DNA of 64,000 nucleotides from an uncultured Clostridia bacterium. GTDB lineage: Bacteria > Bacillota > Clostridia > Oscillospirales > Ruminococcaceae. Where the stretch lies: assembly GCA_947625375.1 (NCBI GenBank), contig CANQOC010000009.1, positions 1-64,000 on the forward strand. The letters run 5' to 3'. Below are positions 36,785-44,670 of the stretch, piece after piece. Position 1 is the first letter of the stretch, and each line of letters opens with the position of its first letter. The notes under the pieces were generated by a model that saw only the letters and a list, made by a program, of their open reading frames with translations, was not told the origin of the DNA and made no database searches. The position numbers were made by a program, and so were the translations under genes.

Positions 36785-37699
36785 TCATTTATTTCTCGAT
36801 GCCAGCGACATCGCAAACTCGCGGAGCAGCTCGCTCCCGGGGTATTTTTTTATCTCATCCGCAGCCTCGGCGCTGAGCCTTTCGGCCTCAGAAAGAGCGC
36901 CGTCGACTCCGAGCAGCGTCGTGAACGTCGGCTTTGAGCGCCCGCTGTCGCTCCCAATCGGCTTTCCGAGCGTCTTTTCGTCGGACGTAACGTCGAGGAC
37001 GTCGTCGACAATCTGAAACGCAAGACCGACATTTTTCGCGTATATTCCGGCGCTTTTCTCCTGTTCGGGTGACGCGTCCGCCATCACCGCGCCGAAGAGG
37101 CAGGAAGCAAGGAGCATATCCCCCGTCTTGCGTTCCGACATTTTTCGCAGGAAATCGCAGTCAATCTCCCCTCTGCCCTCTGACCAGAGGTCGAGCATCT
37201 GTCCGGCAATCATGCCCCGGTTTCCGGCGGAGGCGGACAGAAGCTTTATCAGCGTCAGCGCGGTTTTGTGCGGCATCTTTCCCGCAAGTGCGAGGTCGGA
37301 GATAAGCTCGAACGGCAGTATTGCCAAGCCGTCACCCGCCAAAAGTCCGGCCGCACAGCCGTATTTTATATGAGTCGACGGCTTGCCGCGACGGAGGTCG
37401 TCGTCGTCCATCTCGGGCATATCGTCGTGAATCAGCGAAAACGTGTGCACCATTTCGAGGGCACAGGCCGCCTCCCAGACGTATTCCGGAGGGTCGGCGA
37501 TGCAGCTGAAAAGCTTGTAGAATTCAACCGCAAGGACCGGTCTGATTCTCTTTCCGCCCGCCGACAGCGCATAAACCTCGGCGTCGATGACCGTCTCGGC
37601 GGGCGAGCCGTCGGTCTTCTTCAACAGCCGGTGATTCAGAAGCATTTCGTTGATGACCTCGGCGTCGCGCCCGATGATTTCGGAAAACTCACTCCTCAT
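36785..37699 (-). CDS. ispA: Polyprenyl (farnesyl/geranyl) diphosphate synthase
   Basis: A 304-residue trans-prenyltransferase. First Asp-rich motif DDMPEMDDDDLRRG (near 95; DDxxD region), second motif QIVDDVLDVT (near 230) and GGKRIRPVL. Makes farnesyl-PP-type precursors for undecaprenyl carriers and quinones. Its start overlaps xseB by 11 bp. No clear ribosome site precedes the ATG, suggesting translational coupling. Confidence 0.95.
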   Translation of the reverse strand: MRSEFSEIIGRDAEVINEMLLNHRLLKKTDGSPAETVIDAEVYALSAGGKRIRPVLAVEFYKLFSCIADPPEYVWEAACALEMVHTFSLIHDDMPEMDDDDLRRGKPSTHIKYGCAAGLLAGDGLAILPFELISDLALAGKMPHKTALTLIKLLSASAGNRGMIAGQMLDLWSEGRGEIDCDFLRKMSERKTGDMLLASCLFGAVMADASPEQEKSAGIYAKNVGLAFQIVDDVLDVTSDEKTLGKPIGSDSGRSKPTFTTLLGVDGALSEAERLSAEAADEIKKYPGSELLREFAMSLASRNK

Positions 37700-37868
37700 C
37701 GGCTTTGTCCACCAGACCGGCGCTGAAGCCGTCGAGCATTTTTTCGCACTCGTCGGCGAGCTTCATTCCCTCTTTATACAGGGCGGACGTCTCTTCAAGG
37801 GTCGTCCTTTCGTCCCTGAGCCTTTCGCAAATCTCGCGAAGGCGCTTTATCGCTTCTTCATACTTCAT
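37689..37868 (-). CDS. xseB: Exodeoxyribonuclease VII small subunit
   Basis: A 59-residue helical XseB (MKYEEAIKRLREICERLR ... LYKEGMKLADEC), partner of XseA in the single-strand exonuclease complex. I chose the ATG at 37868 with GGTGA upstream; a GTG at 37877 with AAGGAT would add three residues. Overlaps both xseA and ispA. Confidence 0.92.
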   Translation of the reverse strand: MKYEEAIKRLREICERLRDERTTLEETSALYKEGMKLADECEKMLDGFSAGLVDKADEE

Positions 37869-39063
37869 CGCTGTCACCGCTTATCCTTTTTACTTCCGCA
37901 CCGGCCGTTCCGCCGCGCATCACTATTTCGACGCTGTCCCCCAAGGACAGTGAATTTATGTCCGCCGCGATTTCGCCGTCTTTCATCACAAGGGCATATC
38001 CGCGCGAGATTACGTTTTTCGGGTCGAGGCTTTCGAGCATCGCCCGAAGGCTTGTGAGTCCGAGGCGCGAGACCTCAAGTCGGTGCCGATACTGCCGCTG
38101 TGCGCGGTCGCGCAGGTTTATCAGCTCGGCGCGGCGGCTCTTTATCTTCTCTTTTACCGACATCGCCGCAAGGGCGTATTCGTATTTTCTCAGACTCTCG
38201 CGCATCGTCCGCAGCCTTGACGCCGCAAGTCCTTTGACAGACATTCTCAGCGCGGCTATCTCGGCCTTCATCTCGGCGGCGTCGGGGGTCGCAAGCTCGG
38301 CGGCTCCCGTCGGCGTCGGCGCCCTCAAATCGGCGGCGAGGTCACAGAGCGACCAGTCGATTTCATGACCCACAGCCGAGATGACCGGCGTCTTGCAGGA
38401 ATATACCTCGAGCACCACTGCCTCGGTGTTGAACGCCGAAAGGTCATCGGAGGAGCCTCCGCCGCGCGTGACGATGATTACGTCCGAACCCGAGGCATCG
38501 GCGCTTCGGATTGCCGCGCAAATGCTTGCGGGGGCGTCCGAACCCTGTACCGTCGCCGGAAAGAGCACCGTCTCGGCGAGGGGATATCTTCGCGCCACTG
38601 TCGACGCAACGTCGTGAATCGCGGCGCCGTCGGGCGAAGTGACGACCGCAATTTTTCGAGGATATCGGGGAATAGGCTTTTTCGGCGCGCTGAACACGCC
38701 CATGTCCGCAAGCTTTTGTTTCAGGATATTCAGCGCCAAGAACGCGTTTCCCGCGCCCTCGGGGATAAGCTGTGTCGCGACAAGCTGATATGTCCCGCCG
38801 CGCTCATATACCTCGATGTTGCCGTATGCGATAACCGTCATTCCGGAAGATATTTCTGCGCGGAGCTTCGACGCGTTTCCGGCGAACATCACCGCGCGCA
38901 CCGACGACGAGCCGTCGCCGAGCGTGAAATATATATGCCCCGCGCGGGAGCGGCTTAGGTCCGAGATTTCTCCCCTTACCGCGACACCGCGAAGCTTGGC
39001 GTCGTTTTTTATCTTTAGCGAGATATAGGTGTTAATCTGTGAAACCGAGAGAATCGAACTCAC
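37858..39063 (-). CDS. xseA: Exodeoxyribonuclease VII large subunit
   Basis: A 401-residue XseA: N-terminal OB fold (SVSQINTYISLKIKND, GEISDLSRSRAGHIYFTLGD), catalytic core with GGGSSDDLSAFN and VGHEIDWSLCD, then coiled coil and C-terminal RGYALVMKDG repeat element. Start is GTG at 39063 (AAGGAAGGTG upstream), overlapping the preceding stop as GTGA; an upstream extension of 48 residues is out-of-frame shadow of that gene. Confidence 0.95.
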   Translation of the reverse strand: MSSILSVSQINTYISLKIKNDAKLRGVAVRGEISDLSRSRAGHIYFTLGDGSSSVRAVMFAGNASKLRAEISSGMTVIAYGNIEVYERGGTYQLVATQLIPEGAGNAFLALNILKQKLADMGVFSAPKKPIPRYPRKIAVVTSPDGAAIHDVASTVARRYPLAETVLFPATVQGSDAPASICAAIRSADASGSDVIIVTRGGGSSDDLSAFNTEAVVLEVYSCKTPVISAVGHEIDWSLCDLAADLRAPTPTGAAELATPDAAEMKAEIAALRMSVKGLAASRLRTMRESLRKYEYALAAMSVKEKIKSRRAELINLRDRAQRQYRHRLEVSRLGLTSLRAMLESLDPKNVISRGYALVMKDGEIAADINSLSLGDSVEIVMRGGTAGAEVKRISGDSDEV

Positions 39064-39995
39064 TTCAGCGCACCTTCCTTCATTGCCGCAAAAAGCGCCG
39101 TGCCGCAGGCGTTGTCGGTCGAAAGCGAGGGTTCGGCAAATTCGGCGCCGAATTTCCTCTTCATGCTCTCCCTGATGATGCCGTCCGACATCACCCCGCC
39201 GGCGCAAATCACCGGAAGCTCACCGTAAATCCCGAGGGCATATTCCGCCATCGCAGTCACCGCCGCCTCTATGTATTTTATGCAATAAAGCGCGGTGTCG
39301 CAGCTCGGTTCGCCGTCGGCTATCATCTTTTTACATATATTTTCAAGACCCGAAAGACAGCAGCAGCCGTCCTTTAAGGTCGGTCGTATTCTGAATTTTC
39401 TCTCCGACTTAAGCGCAAGACGCTCCAGCTCGGCTCCGCACGGAAACGCGAGTCCGAGCGCGACGCCGACCCTGTCCACAGCCTGTCCCGCCTTTAAATC
39501 GAGGGAGGAGGATATCTCTTTGCAGTCGATGACCGCCTCGGAATCCGGCTTCACCAATAGGCAGTCGGTCGTCCCGCCGCTGACGTGAAACGCGATAAAC
39601 GGCTTTTCCGACGAAAGCAGGTCGAGACGCTTGCAGGAATAAAGCGCGGCAAGGATATGTCCGACCTGGTGCGAGGTCTCGTAAAGCGGGATACCCTTTA
39701 TCGCGGCAAGGCTTCTTGACACCGAATGTCCCGCCAAAAAGCAGGGCATATATGACCCGTCGGCGTTTCTTGGGCGGGTCGACACCCCGATTGCCGCGAC
39801 GTCTGCGCCGGGCAAAAGGCTTTCAAGAAGGTCCGGAAGCTGCTTTATATGGTGGAAAAGCGCCTCGGACTGCCTTATTCCGCGCTCACCCTCGGCTACC
39901 GGAAGGAGCTTCCGGCTGTGTCGGCAGGACTTCCCGTCGGTCAATGCCGCCGAGGTGGTGTAGTTAGAGGTGTCGATGCCGAGGTATTCAGCCAT
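39060..39995 (-). CDS. TsaD/Kae1-like ASKHA protein (paralogue)
   Basis: A 311-residue protein of the TsaD/Kae1 (formerly peptidase M22) family. Metal-binding HxxxH is kept (His109-Gln-Val-Gly-His113), as are GQAVDRVG and the late TDNACGTA segment with the third metal ligand. True TsaD makes the t6A tRNA modification with TsaB/TsaE; this shorter form recurs between nusB and xseA in Clostridia and is probably a paralogue of unknown role. The t6A enzyme TsaC/Sua5 is encoded separately at 61.6 kb. ATG at 39995 with AGGAGT upstream. Confidence 0.82.
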   Translation of the reverse strand: MAEYLGIDTSNYTTSAALTDGKSCRHSRKLLPVAEGERGIRQSEALFHHIKQLPDLLESLLPGADVAAIGVSTRPRNADGSYMPCFLAGHSVSRSLAAIKGIPLYETSHQVGHILAALYSCKRLDLLSSEKPFIAFHVSGGTTDCLLVKPDSEAVIDCKEISSSLDLKAGQAVDRVGVALGLAFPCGAELERLALKSERKFRIRPTLKDGCCCLSGLENICKKMIADGEPSCDTALYCIKYIEAAVTAMAEYALGIYGELPVICAGGVMSDGIIRESMKRKFGAEFAEPSLSTDNACGTALFAAMKEGALK

Positions 39996-40401
39996 TTTTA
40001 TCAAGACTCCTGACAAAAGAGCCGAGGACGCCGTTGACGAACTTTACGTCCGACTCCTGCGCATAAGCCTTGGCGAGTCCGACGGCTTCGTTTACGGCGG
40101 CATTGCGCGGGACGGCCTCGGAGCGGTAGAGTATCTCGAAAACCGCAAGCCGAAGAATCGCGAGGTTTACCCGCGGAATACGCGAAATCGCACGCTTCTG
40201 GCTGAATCCCGAGATAATGGTGTCGAGCTCGTCCGCGCGGGACACAACCTCTTCGGCGGTCTTCTCGATTTCCTCGTCGCACTTGTATTCATAATCGGTC
40301 TCATGCTGGGTGACGAGGTCGGCTATCGACTCGTCGCGGAACATTTTTTCATAGATGAGCAAAAATTCGGCTTCGCGAACTTCATGTCTTGTAAGACCCA
40401 T
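39988..40401 (-). CDS. nusB: Transcription antitermination factor NusB
   Basis: A 137-residue all-helical NusB (LTRHEVREAEFLLIYE, RIPRVNLAILRLAVFEI, NEAVGLAKAYAQESDVKFVNGVLG). With NusE/S10 it binds boxA of rRNA leaders for antitermination. Overlaps the downstream TsaD-like gene by 8 bp; follows asp23 with a 77-bp gap carrying a hairpin. Confidence 0.95.
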   Translation of the reverse strand: MGLTRHEVREAEFLLIYEKMFRDESIADLVTQHETDYEYKCDEEIEKTAEEVVSRADELDTIISGFSQKRAISRIPRVNLAILRLAVFEILYRSEAVPRNAAVNEAVGLAKAYAQESDVKFVNGVLGSFVRSLDKNG

Positions 40402-40436
40402 ACTTTTACCGTCCTATTTGTTTTTATGAATAAACA

Positions 40437-40473
40437 CGGCAGGGCCAAGCGTTTCCGCCTGACCTCAGTGCCG
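40437..40473 (-). other. Stable hairpin with GAAA loop between asp23 and nusB
   Basis: On the minus strand CGGCA, an internal bulge, GGTCAGGCG, the tetraloop GAAA, CGCTTGGCC and TGCCG pair into two stacked stems (9 bp with two G-U pairs, then 5 bp). It starts just after the asp23 stop and is followed by TGTTTATTC, a poor U-tract. It may be a weak terminator or an mRNA-processing or stability element. Confidence 0.55.
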
Positions 40474-40478
40474 CTTTA

Positions 40479-40841
40479 TTATTGATTTGTGTCCTGTCCG
40501 AAATCGACGTCAACGACCGAGACGTCGACGGTCGAAACCGTAACCCCCGTCATCGACTGCACCGCGGACTTAACCCGCTCCTGAATCTGTTCACAGACCG
40601 AGACGACGTTATATCCGCTCTTTGCGACGACGGACATCGCTATTCTGCAAACTCCGTCCTGCATCGAGATGCGAATGTCGCTCGGGTCGGCGCTTGACTG
40701 CAAAAGGCTCTTGATGCTGAGGCCTTTGGTTGCAATCCTCTGAACACCGTCTATCTCGGAGGCGGCGTTTTTGACGATTGTCGCGATAACGCTCTCGGAG
40801 ACCTTAAGCGCGCCCTTTTTTGTGGTGGTATCTTTTTCCAT
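40479..40841 (-). CDS. Asp23/Gls24 family protein (YqhY-like)
   Basis: A 120-residue Asp23/DUF322 protein (KVSESVIATIVKNAASEIDGVQRI, then VVAKSGYNVVSVCEQIQERVKSAVQSMTG). Homologue YqhY lies beside accBC and nusB in Bacillus and is connected to acetyl-CoA carboxylase regulation and envelope homeostasis. Here it keeps the nusB neighbour but accBC are absent. Has its own promoter. Confidence 0.92.
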   Translation of the reverse strand: MEKDTTTKKGALKVSESVIATIVKNAASEIDGVQRIATKGLSIKSLLQSSADPSDIRISMQDGVCRIAMSVVAKSGYNVVSVCEQIQERVKSAVQSMTGVTVSTVDVSVVDVDFGQDTNQ

Positions 40842-40913
40842 TGTCCGTTCTCCTTTTATACTTCCCTGTGCGGCGCATACGCAAATGTATACTCCGCAAA
40901 ATTATACACTGCT

Positions 40914-40942
40914 ATTATAGCATCTTCTTCCGAGAAAAACAA
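40914..40942 (-). promoter_or_regulatory. Sigma-A-type promoter of asp23-nusB unit
   Basis: Minus strand: TTGTTT (40937-40942), 17-bp spacer, perfect TATAAT (40914-40919). It begins directly after the spoIIIAH stop codon, so the vegetative asp23-nusB-xseAB-ispA-dxs genes can be expressed apart from the sporulation operon upstream. The -35 is weak. Confidence 0.65.
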
Positions 40943-41506
40943 CTACTTTACTTCAAAAATTCTTATATTTTCATTTTCGACCGCGACCTCGGAGAGTAAA
41001 ATGTCCTTGATTTCGGCTGCCTGCGCGGGACTCAGGCCGTCAGACTTCACAACGATGCTCGCGTTTGTGCCGTCGAGATATACAACGCAGTCCTCATATC
41101 CCGACGCGATGATAAGATTTTCGACGTTCGTTTCGCTCTCAATCAGCGATGAAAGCTGTACGGCGTTCATCGTATACGCCGCCTTTTCCTCCTCGGTGAT
41201 GTCCTGACCTCCGAGGACCATCTTAAGCGTTTCGACGGCTTCGTCGCGCGAGGTAAGGCGGTCGAGGCGAGCCTGTGCAAAATAGTCCTCGCTCGAATAG
41301 CTGTCAAGCTCGGTGCCGTTTACATACTGGACCTCGCCGTATGTGTCGCCGATGTCGACGCTGTCCATCACCTCGGTCGACGGAATCTTTCTTTCGGAAA
41401 GACGGTAGTTTGCGTACACCGTTATCCCGAGGAATAGCGTCAGACACGCTAAGATGATGTGTTTTTTGTTGACCCTGAAATTAAAACTCCTGCTTGCTCT
41501 TTTCAT
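40943..41506 (-). CDS. spoIIIAH: Stage III sporulation protein AH
   Basis: A 187-residue mother-cell protein: N-terminal membrane anchor (HIILACLTLFLGITVYANY), linker and a YscJ/FliF-like ring-building domain. In Bacillus SpoIIIAH binds forespore SpoIIQ across the intermembrane space, forming the feeding channel. ATG at 41506 with AAGGAGG upstream. Last gene of the spoIIIA operon. Confidence 0.93.
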   Translation of the reverse strand: MKRASRSFNFRVNKKHIILACLTLFLGITVYANYRLSERKIPSTEVMDSVDIGDTYGEVQYVNGTELDSYSSEDYFAQARLDRLTSRDEAVETLKMVLGGQDITEEEKAAYTMNAVQLSSLIESETNVENLIIASGYEDCVVYLDGTNASIVVKSDGLSPAQAAEIKDILLSEVAVENENIRIFEVK

Positions 41507-41525
41507 TGTTATCCTCCTTGAAACA

Positions 41526-42035
41526 TTATTTTCGGTTTGCAACATAAACTTTGCCTGTGGATATATTCAACACGGTTGCGACCGCGTTTACCACCTTTTC
41601 CTGTACCGCGGGTCTGTCCCCGCCCGAGCACACGACCAGCACCCCGAGGACCTCGGGAAACCTTGTGCCGGTCAGAATGGCGTCCTTTGAGCCGAGGACG
41701 ACGGTTTTCTCGTCACGCTTTGAGTCCGACTCGGAGACGTCGCTTTTATACACCTTTTCCTCGCTCCCGCCGACCGTTATCATCACCGAGACCTCGCCCG
41801 CCCCCTCAATCTGTCCGATAATCTCCTCGAGACGCTTTTCGAGGATTTCGGTATATCCCGCCTGTGCCGGCTCGGGTTCTTCCGGCGGGGAGATGTCCCT
41901 TGCGGCGCTTGTCTTCGGGGCTTTCTGCATCAAAAGCAGCAGAGTGCAGAGCGCCGCCGCCGCGATATATACCGCCGCTTTCGGCGTCTTTTTGAGTCGT
42001 TCACGAAGCTTTTGCCATATCCCGTTAATTCCCAT
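41526..42035 (-). CDS. spoIIIAG: Stage III sporulation protein AG
   Basis: A 169-residue single-pass protein (AAVYIAAAALCTLLLLMQ) with an external ring-building motif domain (EKRLEEIIGQIEGAGEVSVMIT ... FPEVLGVLVVCSGG). SpoIIIAG forms a large ring in the Bacillus channel complex. One base separates its stop codon region from spoIIIAF, so tight coupling is likely. Confidence 0.93.
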   Translation of the reverse strand: MGINGIWQKLRERLKKTPKAAVYIAAAALCTLLLLMQKAPKTSAARDISPPEEPEPAQAGYTEILEKRLEEIIGQIEGAGEVSVMITVGGSEEKVYKSDVSESDSKRDEKTVVLGSKDAILTGTRFPEVLGVLVVCSGGDRPAVQEKVVNAVATVLNISTGKVYVANRK

Positions 42036-42503
42036 TCAGCTTTCCCCGTATCTTATCTCAATCCCGACCGAGCCGATTTTTTCGAGCACAAGCGCCCGAA
42101 TATCGCCCTCGCGCTCCCTCAGTGCCCCGTCGGCTACAAGTCCGACTTCTGTAATAGATATGCGGTTCTGTCCGTCAATAGTAGTCCTCACCGAGACTTT
42201 TTTGCACCCGAGTCCCTCTTCCTCGAGAAGTTCCGAAAGATACTCCCCGATTCTCTCCTCAAGCTCGGCACAGATGAGCCGCTCGCGCTCATATGTCCCC
42301 TCCTCGGCCGAAAATTCCGGAAAGCCGGTCATGACATCTCCGAAGTCCGCACCGGATATCATTCCGATGACTGTGACAGCGGCGGCGAGCGAGGCTATTG
42401 AGCGAAGCTCGGAGCGGTATCTGTCCGGAACGAGGACCGAAAGAAGCGCATATCCGAGAGAAAGGACGCAGATTGCAAGCGTCAGGTCTTTTATCAGCGT
42501 CAT
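42036..42503 (-). CDS. spoIIIAF: Stage III sporulation protein AF
   Basis: A 155-residue protein with two N-terminal transmembrane helices and an external ring-building-type domain. ATG at 42503 overlaps the spoIIIAE stop by 4 bp (ATGA); an upstream in-frame extension is only the shadow of spoIIIAE. Channel component, role less defined. Confidence 0.9.
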   Translation of the reverse strand: MTLIKDLTLAICVLSLGYALLSVLVPDRYRSELRSIASLAAAVTVIGMISGADFGDVMTGFPEFSAEEGTYERERLICAELEERIGEYLSELLEEEGLGCKKVSVRTTIDGQNRISITEVGLVADGALREREGDIRALVLEKIGSVGIEIRYGES

Positions 42504-43597
42504 GCCGTCAGCGCACCTCCGAGAAGTATCAGCATTCCGGTCGACATGGTCAGCATCAGCATGAACACGGTCAGGACCGTCCCGCTGAAGCCGAAGACGT
42601 CGCCGAGTCCCGACGACATCGCGGCAATCCTGTCCGCGCCGATAAGCCGGCATATCCAGCCGCAGAGGTTGAACGCGGTCTTATAGACGAGCGAGACGAC
42701 AATCGGCGAGAGCATATAGAGCGCGAGGACGACGATTCCGAACGCGCCGACGGCGGTGCGGATTGCGCTTAAGCTGACGCTGACGGCGTTGTACGACTCG
42801 GAGAGTGAATACCCGATTATCGGGACAAAGCTCGACACCGCGTATTTTCCCGCACGGACGGCGAGTCCGTCGACTCCCCTGCCTACAATCGTCTGGAGAC
42901 TGAGCACGCCCAAAAACAGCGTCATCACAAAGCCTATCATGACGGTGAGGGCGTTTCGGACCGACGACGTCAGTCCCGAGAGGTCGGGGTCGATGGCCTG
43001 TGTCACCGACATCACGAGCATACAGCCCAATATCGGCCTGAATACCGCTGTTGCGAAAAATGCCGCGGCTTCGCAGAAATAGAGAACGATTGCGTTATAC
43101 GACACCGCGGCGGTGATGTTCCCCGAAGCGGCGGCGACACCCGCGAACGCCGGAATATAGGTCAGCATAAAGGTGTGGCAGCTCTTCATCGCCTCGGCTG
43201 ACTTAACGAACGCTTCGGCGGCATAGGGTGCAACAGCCATAAAGCAGAGCAGCACAAAAATTTCGCCGTAGAGTCCCGCCTTATATGACAGCGACGTCGC
43301 AATCCGGCATATCGCCGCGAAAATCACGGTCAGGAGCACCGCCCGAAGCGGCTTCCGAAGCGCTTCTCCGACGGTTCCGAGAACGAAGCGGAGGATTCCG
43401 CCGGTGTCGAGATTTGTCACCGATTCGGGGTCGGCGGGGTCGATTCCGAGGTCTGAAAGACCGTCGGCGACGCCAGAGACGTCGGCTTCGGAAAGCCCGT
43501 CCATGACCTTATCGCGATAGTCCGCGGCGGCATATGCGGGAGCTGTCATAATCATCACCGAAAAAATCAGCGCCGCAAGGAATAAAATCTTTTTCAT
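42500..43597 (-). CDS. spoIIIAE: Stage III sporulation protein AE
   Basis: A 365-residue polytopic membrane protein with a cleavable-looking signal (KKILFLAALIFSVMIMTAPAYAA) and about seven membrane segments; family resembles transport permeases. Essential in Bacillus for the SpoIIIA channel and late sigma-G activity. Confidence 0.94.
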   Translation of the reverse strand: MKKILFLAALIFSVMIMTAPAYAAADYRDKVMDGLSEADVSGVADGLSDLGIDPADPESVTNLDTGGILRFVLGTVGEALRKPLRAVLLTVIFAAICRIATSLSYKAGLYGEIFVLLCFMAVAPYAAEAFVKSAEAMKSCHTFMLTYIPAFAGVAAASGNITAAVSYNAIVLYFCEAAAFFATAVFRPILGCMLVMSVTQAIDPDLSGLTSSVRNALTVMIGFVMTLFLGVLSLQTIVGRGVDGLAVRAGKYAVSSFVPIIGYSLSESYNAVSVSLSAIRTAVGAFGIVVLALYMLSPIVVSLVYKTAFNLCGWICRLIGADRIAAMSSGLGDVFGFSGTVLTVFMLMLTMSTGMLILLGGALTA

Positions 43598-43983
43598 CTT
43601 TCAAGAATTGTTTCCGCGACTCCGATAAAGTCGCCGATAAGCGGGAGGCACATCAGCGCGACCGCGATTCTTCCGGTGATGTCGAGGACGCTTCCGAGGG
43701 CGGTTTCGCCGCAGTCCCGGCAGCTTGACGAGCAAAGCTCGCATATATAGCAGATTCCGAGCGCCCTGAATGCGACCGAGATATATTCCCCCGAGATTCC
43801 GGCGCGGGAGATTATTCCGCCGATTCCCGAGACAACGTCGCTAATGCCGGAAAATGCCGCAAACGCCGCGAATATGACCGCGGATATCGAAATAAGTGCG
43901 GCAAGGTCGCGATTCGTCGGCTGTACGACCTTGGCGAGCACCGCGGCAATCAGGCAGACGGCGGCTATCCTCAGCGTTTCCAT
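43594..43983 (-). CDS. spoIIIAD: Stage III sporulation protein AD
   Basis: A 129-residue membrane protein with four hydrophobic helices, including the family segment PTNRDLAALISISAVI. Overlaps spoIIIAE by 4 bp and spoIIIAC by 1 bp. Related in sequence to SpoIIIAC; both are small channel subunits. Confidence 0.93.
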   Translation of the reverse strand: METLRIAAVCLIAAVLAKVVQPTNRDLAALISISAVIFAAFAAFSGISDVVSGIGGIISRAGISGEYISVAFRALGICYICELCSSSCRDCGETALGSVLDITGRIAVALMCLPLIGDFIGVAETILER

Positions 43984-44183
43984 CAGAATCCGAAGACGCT
44001 TCGGACGGTCTCGAAAAGCTCGGATATCTCGTTTACGAGCATAAGCATCACTATCACGAGTCCGGCAATCGTTATCATAAGCGCCTGCTCGTCCCGCTCC
44101 GCCCTCTTTAGAAGCTGACTCAGAACGGCGACGATAATCCCGAGACCGGCAATCTGAAAAACCAATGTAACGTCCATATACAC
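43983..44183 (-). CDS. spoIIIAC: Stage III sporulation protein AC
   Basis: A 66-residue protein with two transmembrane helices (VTLVFQIAGLGIIVAVLSQLL; DEQALMITIAGLVIVMLMLV), matching the very small SpoIIIAC subunit. One-base overlap with spoIIIAD. Confidence 0.93.
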   Translation of the reverse strand: MYMDVTLVFQIAGLGIIVAVLSQLLKRAERDEQALMITIAGLVIVMLMLVNEISELFETVRSVFGF

Positions 44184-44184
44184 C

Positions 44185-44670
44185 TCAAACTGTCATTATC
44201 GCAATCCCGATTCCCGAAAGCGCACCGAGCGCGGTGTAAAGCCGCTTTGTGCTCTCTGCTTTTCGGACAAGATAGGCATGGCGGTCCCTCAGTCCCGCTT
44301 CAATCACCCCGAGGCGGTCGGCCTGTGACTGCGTGTCGCTTGTCCCGAGGATTTCCCCGAGCTCTGAAAAAAGCCTTTTCGACGCCGCGTCTGCTGAAAG
44401 ACCGCCGCATGCCGCTTTCCACCGTTCCGAAAAATCGCCCGAGGTTATCTTCAAAAACGCCTCTGCGCCGGAAATCCCGGCTTCGGGAAATGCCGACTGC
44501 GCGAGCGAAAAAACGTCGTCCGAAGAAAAGCGGAGTCTTAAGGATATCCGCGAGACGGCGTCGGCAAGGAGTTTCGGACTCTCCGCTTCCCTGAGCTTAT
44601 CGCGGTAAAGCTCGGCTGACGCCATCAGCGTCGAGCCGCAGAGAATTGCGCAGAGAATAAACCTATACAA
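44185..44670 (-). CDS. spoIIIAB: Stage III sporulation protein AB
   Basis: A 161-residue protein with N- and C-terminal membrane helices around a helical domain resembling the type II secretion GspF fold described for SpoIIIAB. Partners the SpoIIIAA ATPase. 8-bp overlap with spoIIIAA. Confidence 0.92.
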   Translation of the reverse strand: MYRFILCAILCGSTLMASAELYRDKLREAESPKLLADAVSRISLRLRFSSDDVFSLAQSAFPEAGISGAEAFLKITSGDFSERWKAACGGLSADAASKRLFSELGEILGTSDTQSQADRLGVIEAGLRDRHAYLVRKAESTKRLYTALGALSGIGIAIMTV

